From Chthoniobacteraceae bacterium (GTDB taxonomy: Bacteria; Verrucomicrobiota; Verrucomicrobiia; Chthoniobacterales; Chthoniobacteraceae), in NCBI GenBank assembly GCA_947449735.1, contig CANFTB010000006.1:62001-126000 (forward strand): a stretch of 64,000 bases of DNA. Direction: 5' to 3'. Under the pieces are notes generated by a model. The model was not told the origin of the DNA. It ran no database searches and saw only the letters and a program-made list of their open reading frames with translations. The position numbers and the translations under genes were made by a program. Each line of letters opens with the position of its first letter. Positions within the stretch are counted from its first letter, which is position 1. Positions 10,180 to 19,619 of this stretch are shown here, piece by piece.

Positions 10180-11769
10180 ATGGCAGGATCTGAAGTTAAG
10201 CTGGTTGCACGGGCTGTTGGCTCAAAGCCGGATGTGCGCCTCAAACTGCGTGACTTGCCACACAAGCCGGGAGTTTATCTGATGCGGGATCGATTCAACC
10301 GGATCATCTACGTTGGAAAAGCCAGGGATTTGAAGCGGCGGGTTTCGCAATACTTTACGCCGTCCCGGAAGATGACGGCCGACTTAAAGACTCGGGCGCT
10401 GCTAGAAGCCGTTTGGGATTTGGAGTGGCAGGTCGTGGGATCTGAACCGGAGGCTTTGCTGTTGGAGGGGCGCCTGATCAAAGAATACCGGCCGAGGTAC
10501 AATGTTTCGTTCCGCGACGACAAGCGGTTCCTCCTCGTTAAAGTGGACCTCCGCGAGGACTGGCCGCGTTTTCGACTGACCCGGTTGCGAACCGAGGACG
10601 GATCCCTTTATTTCGGACCTTACGCACATTCGGGGGCGCTTCGCCAGACGCTCGCCTTTCTACGAAAAAAGTTTGGAGTCCTTACCTTCGGCAGGGGGAA
10701 TCCCACGGAGCGGGAACTGCGCAGCTCCACCTATCAGGTGCCGCAGAAGCTCTCCGGTCTCTCGCCGGGCCAGTACCGCGAGAGGGTTGAGCAGGCCGCC
10801 GATTTTCTGGAAGGACGAAGCAAGGAGCTGCTTTCCGAGTTGGAGAAGGAAATGCAAAAGGCCGCTGCGGCGCTGGAGTTTGAGAAAGCCGCCGAGCTCC
10901 GGAACATGCTTGATGACTTGCGCAAAACAACCGCGCCGGTGAAGCGGTTCACTCGCCTCTCTCTCCCCGGCACAGTGAGGCCGGTGGACGACATGGACGG
11001 ATTGCAGCAGGCCCTTGGACTGCACGGTCCACCCAGGCACATGGAGTGCTTCGACATCTCGAATATTTCCTCGACGCACATCGTGGCCTCCATGGTCTGT
11101 TTCCGGGATGGAGTGCCGGACCGCGGGAGCTACCGCCGCTACAGGATCGTGTCGACGAAAGGGCAGAACGACTTTGCAAGCATGGCCGAGGTGGTGCGGC
11201 GGAGATATGCGCGCGTGCTGAGGGAAGGAGCGGCATCCTCGAGAGTCAGGGAGACATCAGAAGAGGACGTCTGTGTGGATTATTCGGAAAATCAAGAAGG
11301 CCAGGAGGATGCGGCACGCAGGTCCGGTGTCAGGCTGCCGGACCTGATTGTTGTCGACGGAGGCAAGGGGCAGCTTTCCTTTGCTCGGGGCGAGCTTCAG
11401 CGTCTGGGGCTTTCGGGAGTACCGGTCATCGGTTTGGCCAAGGAGTTTGAGGAGATTTACCGTCCGGACCATCCGCAGCCGTTGGTGCTTCCCAGGGACA
11501 GCGGGGCGCTTCGACTGTTGCAGCGCATTCGCGATGAAGCCCACAGGTTTGCAAACTCCTACCATCAGCTGCTGCTCAAGCGAAGGGTCTCGGAAAGCGT
11601 TCTGGACGACTGTCCAGGGGTTTCCAAGCATCGTAAGCAGCAGTTGCTGGCTGAGTTTGGCTCCGTCGCACGGCTCAGGCGGGCGACTGTCGAGGAGATC
11701 GCGGCTGTGACTGGTGTCGGCGAGAGGCTGGCCCGGCAGGTGGTGGAGTTCCTCGCCAGCCGCGAATAG
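10180..11769 (+). CDS. uvrC: Excinuclease ABC subunit C
   Basis: UvrC makes the dual incision in nucleotide excision repair. The product shows a GIY-YIG nuclease (PGVYLMRD then IIYVGKARDLKRRV), a UVR helix hairpin (LEFEKAAELRNMLDDL), the RNase H-like second nuclease (MECFDISNIS, VVDGGKGQLS) and C-terminal tandem HhH motifs (DDCPGVSKHRKQQLL, AAVTGVGERLARQVV). From the ATG at 10180 it is 529 residues. An upstream in-frame ATG at 10060 is preceded by a good GGGAGG, but the added 40 residues do not look coding (mixed third positions) and precede the conserved start, so 10180 is chosen with reservation. It is convergent with galE. Confidence 0.92.
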   Translation: MAGSEVKLVARAVGSKPDVRLKLRDLPHKPGVYLMRDRFNRIIYVGKARDLKRRVSQYFTPSRKMTADLKTRALLEAVWDLEWQVVGSEPEALLLEGRLIKEYRPRYNVSFRDDKRFLLVKVDLREDWPRFRLTRLRTEDGSLYFGPYAHSGALRQTLAFLRKKFGVLTFGRGNPTERELRSSTYQVPQKLSGLSPGQYRERVEQAADFLEGRSKELLSELEKEMQKAAAALEFEKAAELRNMLDDLRKTTAPVKRFTRLSLPGTVRPVDDMDGLQQALGLHGPPRHMECFDISNISSTHIVASMVCFRDGVPDRGSYRRYRIVSTKGQNDFASMAEVVRRRYARVLREGAASSRVRETSEEDVCVDYSENQEGQEDAARRSGVRLPDLIVVDGGKGQLSFARGELQRLGLSGVPVIGLAKEFEEIYRPDHPQPLVLPRDSGALRLLQRIRDEAHRFANSYHQLLLKRRVSESVLDDCPGVSKHRKQQLLAEFGSVARLRRATVEEIAAVTGVGERLARQVVEFLASRE

Positions 11770-11800
11770 CAGGGATGCCGCCCGGCGAGGTGAAGGCTCC

Positions 11801-12778
11801 CTAACTTCCAGTTTCGTAGCCTTTTGGGTGAGCCAGGTGCCATTTCCATGCGCTCTCGATGATGGACTCGATGGCTTGAAAACGGGGAGTCCAGCCCAGT
11901 TCAGTGTGTATTTTTTCAGAGGAGGCTATGAGCCTTGCAGGATCCCCGGGGCGTCTGGGCTCTTCCACGACGTGAATGTCTCGCCCTGTCACCTTTTTGC
12001 ACGCTGCAATGACTTCGCGCACACTCGTGCCCCCGCCTGTGCCGAGGTTGTATTTTGCGGACTCGTTTCGAGTCAGTGCGAGCATGTGGGCCTGCGCAAG
12101 GTCAAGAATGTGAATGTAATCCCGAATGCACGTGCCGTCGGGGGTTGGATAGTCCGTTCCAAAGATGGAGACGCCGCTTTTCTGCCCAAGCGCAACCTTC
12201 AGGATGTTCGGTATCAAGTGCGTTTCGATGCGGTGATCTTCGCCAAACCTTTCGCTGGCACCCGCGGCGTTGAAATAACGGAGGGCAACGTGGCGGATCC
12301 CGTGGATTTCGTCATACCAGCGCAGCATTTGCTCGAACATGAGCTTGGACTCGCCGTAGGGATTGATCGGTTTTTGAGGAAGCGTCTCGTCGATGGGAAC
12401 CCGGTCGGGGGTTCCAAAAGTGGCGCAGGTGGAGGAGAAAACGATTTTTCGTACGCTGCACTCGACCATCGCCTGCAGAAGGTTAATCCCTCCGTTGACA
12501 TTGTTTCTGAAATACTTGGAGGGGTCGGTCATGGACTCTCCCACAAGGGCGTTGGCCGCGAAATGCATGACCGCGTCCGCCTTTGATGCGGCAAGGGCGG
12601 CTTTGACGCTTTCCGGCAGGGCGAGGTCACCCTGCACAAAGGCGGCCCTGGGATCGATGGCGGCCCTGTGTCCTTCTGTAAGGTTGTCGAATACAGTAAC
12701 TTGATGGCCTGCATTCAGTAGTTCCTCCACGCAAATGCTTCCGATGTAGCCGGCCCCGCCTGTGACGAATATGTTCAT
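11801..12778 (-). CDS. galE: UDP-glucose 4-epimerase
   Basis: NAD-dependent short-chain epimerase that interconverts UDP-glucose and UDP-galactose for galactose use and surface glycans. The 325-residue product starts with the Rossmann motif NIFVTGGAGYIGS, followed by the catalytic YxxxK (PYGESK) and the GTG and DYIHILDLAQAH segments typical of GalE. The open frame extends about 66 codons further upstream, but the ATG at 12778 begins directly at the nucleotide-binding motif. It diverges from the pal-like lipoprotein gene. Another NDP-sugar epimerase specificity is possible. Confidence 0.88.
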   Translation of the reverse strand: MNIFVTGGAGYIGSICVEELLNAGHQVTVFDNLTEGHRAAIDPRAAFVQGDLALPESVKAALAASKADAVMHFAANALVGESMTDPSKYFRNNVNGGINLLQAMVECSVRKIVFSSTCATFGTPDRVPIDETLPQKPINPYGESKLMFEQMLRWYDEIHGIRHVALRYFNAAGASERFGEDHRIETHLIPNILKVALGQKSGVSIFGTDYPTPDGTCIRDYIHILDLAQAHMLALTRNESAKYNLGTGGGTSVREVIAACKKVTGRDIHVVEEPRRPGDPARLIASSEKIHTELGWTPRFQAIESIIESAWKWHLAHPKGYETGS

Positions 12779-12917
12779 ATGTCTTTTAAAAACGGGCTCA
12801 TCATCCTTCGGAGCAACGGCCAAGCGCAATTGGGAAAGCGCTGATTGGATTTGCAAATTGGTAAAAAAGAGGGCTCGCGGGATTTCACTTCCCTTTGTAC
12901 ACAGAGGTACTTTCGCT

Positions 12918-13478
12918 ATGACTCTTCGCACTATATCCAAAGCTGTACTCTTGGCTGCTCTAGCCGTTTCCTCCACCGCCTGCTCCTCTCTGAAGAAGAA
13001 AAAGACGGGTGCCGGTTCCGGCAGCGACTCCGACTACATTCAGGGAACTTCCCTTGGCGGTGGCGCTTCCGATGGAGCCGGCGGTCTGGGGACTCCTCTT
13101 CCCGAACGCTCTGGAGGAAGCTCCTTCCTGTCGTCCAGCGTGGACAAACGCCGCTTTGCTCCGGTCCAGTTTGGGTACGACAGCTACGTGGTGAGCGGCG
13201 CAGAACAGTCCAAGGTGAATACAGTGGCTGCTGCGATGAAGGGAACCTCTGATTCTCTGATCATTGCGGGGTTCACTGACGAGCGTGGAACCGCCGAATA
13301 CAACCGCGGCTTGGGAGAGCGGCGCGCTCAGGCGGTGCGCCAGGCCTTGATCAGCCAGGGCCTCTCAGGCGGGCGGGTGCAGACGGTGAGCTTCGGTGCT
13401 GAAATGCCGGTGGATGCCGCCTCCAACGAAGGCGCTTGGGCGAAGAACCGCCGCGCAGAGTTCGGTATCACTAAGTAA
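12918..13478 (+). CDS. pal: Peptidoglycan-associated lipoprotein (Pal/OmpA-like)
   Basis: Outer-membrane lipoprotein that anchors to peptidoglycan. The 186-residue product has an N-terminal signal with a somewhat irregular lipobox (SSTAC), a Gly/Ser-rich linker, and a C-terminal OmpA domain. That domain has the FGYDSYVV start, the GFTDERGTAEYN diaminopimelate-binding motif, an LGERRAQAVRQAL helix and the end NRRAEFGI. The ATG at 12918 follows 139 bases after the divergent galE start and gives a proper signal peptide; the longer frame from 12762 would not. A strong terminator follows. No tolB is nearby, so the Pal role rather than another OmpA-family role is inferred. Confidence 0.82.
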   Translation: MTLRTISKAVLLAALAVSSTACSSLKKKKTGAGSGSDSDYIQGTSLGGGASDGAGGLGTPLPERSGGSSFLSSSVDKRRFAPVQFGYDSYVVSGAEQSKVNTVAAAMKGTSDSLIIAGFTDERGTAEYNRGLGERRAQAVRQALISQGLSGGRVQTVSFGAEMPVDAASNEGAWAKNRRAEFGITK

Positions 13479-13505
13479 CCGCTCTCGCACAGTCCCGGGT
13501 TTGTT

Positions 13506-13538
13506 GGAAAGGCGCGGTATCGGTACCGCGCCTTTTCC
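13506..13538. terminator. Strong intrinsic terminator between pal and leuS
   Basis: Arms GGCGCGGTA (13511-13519) and TACCGCGCC (13524-13532) pair perfectly around a 4-base loop and are flanked by AAA and TTTT. The stem can therefore be extended in both directions, and the element can serve both convergent genes. Confidence 0.9.
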
Positions 13539-13629
13539 ATGCCTTGGCAGGAACACCGCCTGCATGGTTGCTCCGAGTGCAGTCGGATTGATTTTCCGAC
13601 GACGGCCTGAGCCGGCTGTTGGCGTGCTT

Positions 13630-16176
13630 TTAAACCACTATGTTTACAAGCTTTCCGGGAACGACGATGACTTTTCTGATCGTCTTTCCTGCCGTCCACT
13701 CCTGTGCCTTTGGGCTTGCGAGGGCGGCGGATTCGATCTCCTGGCTGGAGGCATCGCGTTTGACCGTCAGTTTGTCTCGCAGTTTGCCGTTGATTTGAAC
13801 GATCAATTCCAGTTCGTCCTCGATGAGCGCATCCGGATCGAATGTCGGCCAGATTTGATCGGCGACGCATCCTCCGGTGCCGATAATCTGCCAGAGCTCC
13901 TCCGTGAGATGGGGGGCAAATGGGTTGAGCAGTTGCAGGAGTGTACGGAGGGCGCCGACCGGTTTCTCCCCGGCTCCGGTGAAGGCGTTCACAAAGATCA
14001 TCATCTGGGATATCGCTGTGTTAAACGATAGGGATTCAATGTCTTCGGTGACCTTCTTGATTGTGGAGTGCAGGACCTTGAGCTGGGCCTTGTCCAGAGG
14101 AAGGTCCTTCAGTGAGCCGGACCGGGACCATTCCCCAGATTGACTCTCCTCCATCACGAGACGCCAGACGCGCGCGAGAAATCTGGACACGCCTTCCACC
14201 CCTGCGGTGTTCCATGGCTTCATCTGCTCGAGGGGGCCCATGAACATTTCGTAGCAGCGAAACGCGTCGGCCCCGAATTCGTTGATGACCTCGTCGGGGT
14301 TGACTACGTTGCCACGGCTCTTCGACATTTTTTGACCGTCCTCCCCGAGGATGATCCCCTGATTGACCAGGCGCTGGAAGGGCTCCGGCGTCGAGACATG
14401 TCCAAGGTCAAACAGGACTTTGTGCCAGAAGCGGGCGTAGAGCAGGTGGAGAACTGCGTGCTCGGTCCCTCCCACATAAAGGTCGACGCCGCCTGGTTTA
14501 GGAGAAGCATCGTTGGCCCCCATCCAGTAGCGCTCCGCATCCCTGCTCACAAATCGACCTGCATTGTCAGGGTCGCAGTAACGAAGGTAGTACCAGCAGG
14601 AGCCTGCCCACTGGGGCATCGTGTTCGTTTCTCTGCGCGCCGTTTCGCTGTATTTGAGCCATTCCACAGCCTTGGAAAGGGGCGGTTCGGGCGTGCCTGT
14701 CGGTTTGAAATCCTCCATCGGAGGGGGCGTGAGCGGCAGTTCCGATTCGTGAATGGCATGGTGGCGGCCGTTTTCCCAGACGATGGGAAAGGGCTCGCCC
14801 CAGTAGCGCTGCCGGGAGAACAGCCAGTCCCTGAGCTTGTACTGGACCGTACCTTTGCCTGTGCCCCGCTCTTCGAGCCAATCGGTCATCTGCCGCTTCG
14901 CCTCGGGAGTTGGCTGGCCATCTAGAAAATCGGAATGGACTGCGGTTCCGTGGCCGGTGAATCCCTGCCAGGGTTCGTCGCCCAGAGGCTGCACCACTTG
15001 TTTGATGGGAAGCTGGAATTTCTGGGCGAACTCGTGGTCCCGAGTGTCGTGGGCGGGGACTGCCATGATTGCGCCGGTGCCGTATCCCGTCAGAACATAG
15101 TCCGCGATCCAGATGGGGACGCGTTCTCCGTTCACAGGGTTCAACGCGAAAGCCCCCGTCGGGACGCCTGACTTTTCCTTTGCCAGGTCGGTGCGCTCTA
15201 GGTCGCTCTTGGACTTGCACGCCGCCTGGTAGCTTTGCACAGAGTCCCGCTGCGACGGCGCGGTGATTTCCTCTACAAGCTGGTGTTCGGGCGCGAGCAC
15301 GAGATAGGTTGCGCCGAAAAGGGTGTCCGGCCGGGTGGTGAAAACGCGGACGGAGTGGGACGTTCCCTCCACTTTGAAATGAACCTCGGCGCCTTCCGAT
15401 CGTCCGATCCAGTTGCGTTGTAGCAGCTTGATGGACTCGGGCCAGTCGAGGCCATCCAGTTCGTTGATGAGCCGGTCTGCAAAGGCCGTGATGCGCAGCA
15501 TCCACTGGCGCATCGGCCTTCTCTCGACCGTATGGCCGCCGACTTCACTGCGTCCGTCCACCACTTCTTCATTCGCGAGGACGGTGCCGAGCGCTGAACA
15601 CCAGTTCACTGCGACTTTGGCCACGTAGGCGAGCCGTACCGCGTCGGGGTCGGCGCCTGTGTAGGTTGTGATGGGTTCCGCCTTCTGGCTGGCGGGGTTG
15701 AACCAGGCGTTGTAGAGCTGCAAAAAGATCCACTGGGTCCAGCGGAAGTAGCCGGGATCCGTTGTGTTGACTTCACGTTGCCAGTCGTAGGCAAACCCGA
15801 TTCGCTTGAGCTGGGTGCGGAAGTTGTCGATGTTCTGGGCAGTGGTTACAGACGGGTGCTGCCCTGTTTTGATGGCGTATTGTTCAGCCGGAAGCCCGAA
15901 AGCGTCCCAGCCCATGGGATGAAGGACGTTGAAGCCGCACATCCGCTTGAACCGGGCGAGAATGTCTGTGGCAGTGTAGCCCTCAGGGTGCCCAACGTGC
16001 AGGCCCGCGCCGCTGGGATACGGGAACATGTCCAGCACGTAGTACTTGGGCTTTTTGGGGTCGAATCCCTTCTCTCCCGGGTTTGGGCAGTGGAAGGTCT
16101 GGTGGGCGTCCCAATATTTCTGCCACTTGTCCTCGATGCGGTCAAAAGGGTAGGGCTTGCGGCGTTCTGTGCTCAT
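13630..16176 (-). CDS. leuS: Leucyl-tRNA synthetase
   Basis: Class I aminoacyl-tRNA synthetase that charges tRNA(Leu). The 848-residue product has the HIGH-type motif HVGH at 60-63 in [15 protein letters not shown], the [11 protein letters not shown] block, an editing domain (CP1) in the middle ([19 protein letters not shown]), the tryptophan-rich catalytic segments and KMSKS at 616-620. The C-terminal anticodon and C-terminal domains are complete. Length is normal for bacterial LeuRS. Divergent from rdgB, with 193 bases between the two start codons; no T-box-like leader was recognised there. Confidence 0.97.
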   Translation of the reverse strand: MSTERRKPYPFDRIEDKWQKYWDAHQTFHCPNPGEKGFDPKKPKYYVLDMFPYPSGAGLHVGHPEGYTATDILARFKRMCGFNVLHPMGWDAFGLPAEQYAIKTGQHPSVTTAQNIDNFRTQLKRIGFAYDWQREVNTTDPGYFRWTQWIFLQLYNAWFNPASQKAEPITTYTGADPDAVRLAYVAKVAVNWCSALGTVLANEEVVDGRSEVGGHTVERRPMRQWMLRITAFADRLINELDGLDWPESIKLLQRNWIGRSEGAEVHFKVEGTSHSVRVFTTRPDTLFGATYLVLAPEHQLVEEITAPSQRDSVQSYQAACKSKSDLERTDLAKEKSGVPTGAFALNPVNGERVPIWIADYVLTGYGTGAIMAVPAHDTRDHEFAQKFQLPIKQVVQPLGDEPWQGFTGHGTAVHSDFLDGQPTPEAKRQMTDWLEERGTGKGTVQYKLRDWLFSRQRYWGEPFPIVWENGRHHAIHESELPLTPPPMEDFKPTGTPEPPLSKAVEWLKYSETARRETNTMPQWAGSCWYYLRYCDPDNAGRFVSRDAERYWMGANDASPKPGGVDLYVGGTEHAVLHLLYARFWHKVLFDLGHVSTPEPFQRLVNQGIILGEDGQKMSKSRGNVVNPDEVINEFGADAFRCYEMFMGPLEQMKPWNTAGVEGVSRFLARVWRLVMEESQSGEWSRSGSLKDLPLDKAQLKVLHSTIKKVTEDIESLSFNTAISQMMIFVNAFTGAGEKPVGALRTLLQLLNPFAPHLTEELWQIIGTGGCVADQIWPTFDPDALIEDELELIVQINGKLRDKLTVKRDASSQEIESAALASPKAQEWTAGKTIRKVIVVPGKLVNIVV

Positions 16177-16369
16177 GGGTTTTAAAAAGAGGGGTGTGAC
16201 ACTACGCAGAGTGGGGCCGCGTCTTCGAGTCTGAGTTTCGGATCTTGAAATGCTGATTCGAAGGGGGGGCGGATTCGTGCACGGATTGAGGTGTCAGGCA
16301 GGCTTTTAATTTATGCCTCCTACATTTGTACGATTGCACCCGCGCTTTGAAAGCAGTTTGACTCGGGTG

Positions 16370-16972
16370 ATGCGCCGATTGCTGATTGCTACAAAAAACG
16401 CCCACAAGACCCATGAGATTCGCGCCGTTCTCGGTGGCGGCTTCGAAGTGCACGACCTGTGCACCCATCCCGAGGTTCCCTCCCCGGAGGAAACCGGCAA
16501 GACCTTCGCAGAAAATGCTGCGATCAAGGCTTTGGCTGCGTCTGAGGTCTTTGATGGTTGGGTGCTTGCAGACGATTCCGGTCTGTGCGTCGATTCCTTG
16601 GGGGGCGCGCCGGGAGTCATTTCCGCACGTTATGCCGGTGAGGGGGCGTCCGATTCTGATAACCGCCGCCGTTTGCTGCAGCAGTTGACGTCATTTTCCG
16701 AATGGCAGCAAAGGCGTGCCAGGTTTCAGTGCGTTCTAATTTTGGCCAAGGCCGGCCAGGTTAGGGGCATTTTTCAGGGCGCGGTGGAGGGGTTTATCTT
16801 GGCATCGGAGCAGGGGGAGGGCGGTTTTGGCTATGACTCCCTGTTCGTCCCAGACGGTCACTCGGACTCGTTCGGAGTGCTGCCCGCCGAGGTGAAGAAC
16901 TCCATGAGTCACAGGGGGAGGGCCTTGCAGGCGTTTAAACAGTGGCTGAGCGCCTCCCCCGAATGGGATTGA
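16370..16972 (+). CDS. rdgB: XTP/dITP diphosphatase (Ham1/RdgB family)
   Basis: House-cleaning nucleoside triphosphate pyrophosphatase that removes dITP and XTP. The 200-residue product starts with LLIATKNAHKTHEIR (the family TxNxxK motif) and carries the ADDSGLCVD metal site, GEGASDSDN, the GYDSLFVPDG motif and SHRGRAL near the C-terminus. The frame extends to an ATG at 16313, but the ATG at 16370 lies directly before the conserved N-terminus. The gene is 46 bases before the riboflavin synthase gene in the same direction. Confidence 0.93.
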   Translation: MRRLLIATKNAHKTHEIRAVLGGGFEVHDLCTHPEVPSPEETGKTFAENAAIKALAASEVFDGWVLADDSGLCVDSLGGAPGVISARYAGEGASDSDNRRRLLQQLTSFSEWQQRRARFQCVLILAKAGQVRGIFQGAVEGFILASEQGEGGFGYDSLFVPDGHSDSFGVLPAEVKNSMSHRGRALQAFKQWLSASPEWD

Positions 16973-17018
16973 AGAGCTCGGACTCGACCTTGACGCCGGA
17001 CTCAGTCATTTAGAGGGC

Positions 17019-17615
17019 ATGTTCACGGGATTGGTTGAAGAATTAGGCGAGGTTGTCGGGCTGGACCGGCTGGCCTCCGGAGGGGTGCGTTTATCACTCA
17101 GGGCCAACGGATTCGAGGGAGGAGTTCAAATGGGAGACAGTGTCGCCGTCAATGGATGTTGCCTCACTGTTGCTGCCCTAGAGGGCGGCGTGGTCTCCTT
17201 TGACCTGCTGCAGGAGACATTGTCGCGTACGAGTCTGGGTGCTCTTGAGAGGGGTGGGAGCGTGAACTTGGAACGCGCAATGGCCGCTGGTGGAAGGTTT
17301 GGCGGCCATTTAGTTCAGGGCCACGTGGACGGGACCGCCGAGATCTTGCGGCTTGAATGGATTGGCGCGGATGTGAGGCTCGAGGTTGCCCTTCCATCTG
17401 ACTCCGGCAAGTACTTCGTGTTGAAGGGTTCTATCGCCGTTGACGGGATCAGTTTGACCGTCGCCGAGTTGCATCCCGACAGCTTCGTGCTCTGGATTAT
17501 CCCCCACACATTGAGTGCGACCAACCTCGGTCAGCGCAAGGCCGGGGACCGCGTCAATCTAGAGTACGACCTCCTCGCCAAATACGTGGAGAGGATGCTG
17601 GCCAGCCGCTCTTAG
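17019..17615 (+). CDS. ribE: Riboflavin synthase, alpha chain
   Basis: Dismutates two 6,7-dimethyl-8-ribityllumazine molecules into riboflavin. The 198-residue protein begins with the invariant MFTGLVEE and consists of two lumazine-binding repeats: about residues 1-97 (VAVNGCCLTV, FDLLQETL) and 98-198 (GGHLVQGHVDG, IAVDGISLTV, IPHTLSATNL). Both repeats and the C-terminal trimerisation helix are intact. No FMN riboswitch is visible in the short 46-base gap upstream, and other rib genes are not nearby. Confidence 0.96.
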   Translation: MFTGLVEELGEVVGLDRLASGGVRLSLRANGFEGGVQMGDSVAVNGCCLTVAALEGGVVSFDLLQETLSRTSLGALERGGSVNLERAMAAGGRFGGHLVQGHVDGTAEILRLEWIGADVRLEVALPSDSGKYFVLKGSIAVDGISLTVAELHPDSFVLWIIPHTLSATNLGQRKAGDRVNLEYDLLAKYVERMLASRS

Positions 17616-17620
17616 GAGAA

Positions 17621-17645
17621 AAAGCGGGCTGCTTTCAGTCAGCCT
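17621..17645 (-). terminator. Probable terminator after the acidic coiled-coil gene
   Basis: Read on the minus strand, GGCTG and CAGCC arms (17640-17644 and 17627-17631) enclose an 8-base loop, followed shortly by GCTTTTTC. The hairpin touches the stop codon of the minus-strand gene and lies between convergent genes. Confidence 0.45.
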
Positions 17646-19477
17646 TAGCCGCCCTTGGCATTGTTTGCTTTGGGCAGAGGAACTCCCTCGGTGGCCAGCA
17701 CCTCGAATACATGTTCGAGCACTGTTTTGTAGTGTTGTTGTACCACAAGGTCTCTCGCCTCTTGCTGGAGTGCGAGGAAGTCTTCGTAGTCGTCCTTGAG
17801 CTTGAATCCGAGTAGCAGGCGTAACTGGGTTTCGGAGTCTGGCGGCGCGGTGTCTGCGGTCAGGCCGCTGCTCGCGGCGCGTTCTTCGCTGTCCGTCGTG
17901 AGCTCTTCAATCCGCGTATTCAACTCTGCATTGCGCGTCTCAAGCTGCTGGTTTAGACGCAAGAGTTCCTCGACGGAGAGTTCTCCGGGGGCGACGACTG
18001 GTGCGGAGCGGTCTGGTCTCCTGCCGCGGCGCGGATCATCCTCCCGCTGACGGAGCTGCTTTTGCGCGGAGAGCAGTTCATTGCGCAACCCCGCGACGTA
18101 GCCGTCGATCTGCCGGAGCGTGTCCTGAAGGTTGAAATGGGCAGGAGCTCCGCCCCTGCGCGGCGGCTGACCCGGATGATTGTGTCCCCCGTGAGATTGC
18201 TGGGAATGAGCATTCGGAACCGTTTTGGATACGTAGACGGGCCTCTGTTTGGCCCGGGAGGTCTGACGGGGGCTGTCACCCTCGGAGCCCTCGTTTTCAT
18301 CTTCGTCGTCCTCATCTTGATCATCGTCGTCCTCATCTTCCGAGCCTGCCCGATCCTCGTCGTTTCGGATGGCGCCATTGGCCTCGGTGCCTTGCAAGGG
18401 AAGCCGTTCTTCTTCTTCGTCCGATTCGGGATGAGATACCGATGCGCCAACCGTTTCCCCGGGTGGACATTCATCTGCGGGCTTGTTGCGGTCCCTCTTG
18501 GAGAGTCCCTTGAGCTGTTCGGCTAGTGATTCCGGAAGGTTCGAAATCTCCTTCCGTAAAGTGGACTGCCATTTCGCGCTCCAGCGGCCGACGTTCTTTA
18601 CGATGAGTTGCTCGAGGGCCTCTGGCAGTCGATTCAGTCGCTCCGAGACGGAGGCCCAGCGAAGAATACTGAGTTGCGCCACCGGAGCCTGCGGCGCATG
18701 GAAAGCCCCGTGGATGGCCGCGAAGACAAGAAGATCGGCTTCGACGGGTTTCAGCTCTTGAGGGGGGATTTGAAGCACCCAAGCCTTTCCCCTACCAATG
18801 AGGACGTTGGCGAACATTGCCGCCCCCTTACCTTCGAGGAGCCCCGTTTGCTTGTTTCGCAGCAGCTTCAGTGTGAGAAGAATCAGCTTCCTCGCCGCAA
18901 CTTGGTCCACTTTGTAGAGGCCGCGCGCAAGACTGAGGCGGATTCTAGCCGCGGATTCTCCCTGGGTTCTTGCGAGCCCCGCCAGAAACTGGGCTCTGAA
19001 AGATGGCTTCATTTCCGGCCATGCCTGAGTAGCAGCCTGGACGCTCACAATCCATGGGAGCAACGGCGTCATCGCCACTGCCCGGGCCACATCATTCCTG
19101 CCTCCCAGCAGGGATTCTATCAGCAGTTTTGCAGCCGTGCTTTCTTCCGTTGGATTTAGTCGGCCGGTGGCTGATCGCTCGGCTAGAGACTCCAGGGAAG
19201 GGGCGTTTCCTTCGAGGTCTACCCCGCCTTCGCCACCTGAATGGGCGGCCTCGAGCGGGTGGTTCTCCACGCCGGCGGGATCCTCTTCCACCTCGGCGTG
19301 TGTTGCTTCCATGTGTTCGTCTGCCCGGGGTTCGATCGTTGGAGAGGGCTGCCTGGCGGTCGCCGGAGCGGTTTCGTGGATGGTGGAGGAAATGTCGGCG
19401 GCGGCAGCGTGTTCACCGCCTGCGCGGTGTTCACTCTGCTCTGGGTGCGAAGGCTCCGTAGGAAATGAATTCTCCAT
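17645..19477 (-). CDS. Large acidic, coiled-coil protein of unknown function
   Basis: I do not recognise a family. The 610-residue product has four parts. Residues 1-115 are Glu/Ala/Pro/His-rich and look disordered. Residues 115-320 are mostly helical, with repeated Leu/Ala pairs (AKLLIESLLGGRNDVARAVA, RLSLARGLYKVDQVAARKL). A very acidic Ser/Asp/Glu tract (about 345-420, with runs of D and E) follows, then a basic Pro/His/Gly linker. The C-terminal 160 residues contain a predicted coiled coil (about 460-560, LNQQLETRNAELNTRIEEL) and a short helical end. There is no signal peptide or membrane segment. It diverges from carA across 142 bases. The shape suggests a scaffold or nucleic-acid/protein-organising factor, but that is a guess. 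Confidence 0.75.
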   Translation of the reverse strand: MENSFPTEPSHPEQSEHRAGGEHAAAADISSTIHETAPATARQPSPTIEPRADEHMEATHAEVEEDPAGVENHPLEAAHSGGEGGVDLEGNAPSLESLAERSATGRLNPTEESTAAKLLIESLLGGRNDVARAVAMTPLLPWIVSVQAATQAWPEMKPSFRAQFLAGLARTQGESAARIRLSLARGLYKVDQVAARKLILLTLKLLRNKQTGLLEGKGAAMFANVLIGRGKAWVLQIPPQELKPVEADLLVFAAIHGAFHAPQAPVAQLSILRWASVSERLNRLPEALEQLIVKNVGRWSAKWQSTLRKEISNLPESLAEQLKGLSKRDRNKPADECPPGETVGASVSHPESDEEEERLPLQGTEANGAIRNDEDRAGSEDEDDDDQDEDDEDENEGSEGDSPRQTSRAKQRPVYVSKTVPNAHSQQSHGGHNHPGQPPRRGGAPAHFNLQDTLRQIDGYVAGLRNELLSAQKQLRQREDDPRRGRRPDRSAPVVAPGELSVEELLRLNQQLETRNAELNTRIEELTTDSEERAASSGLTADTAPPDSETQLRLLLGFKLKDDYEDFLALQQEARDLVVQQHYKTVLEHVFEVLATEGVPLPKANNAKGG

Positions 19478-19619
19478 GATTCAAAGGGACTCGTGTCTCG
19501 AAGGAGAGAGGTTTGCAGAGGGCGTGCAAAAAGGCGAGGGGTTCCGCCCTGAAAGGCGGAAACAGCTCCGAAATTTTTACTAGAACACCGGCGTGTGGGC
19601 GTCCATCATCCTGCGTCAC

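Noticed and set aside
16177..16369. Possible T-box leader upstream of leuS
   Set aside because: No conserved T-box sequence or terminator/antiterminator pair was recognised on the minus strand.
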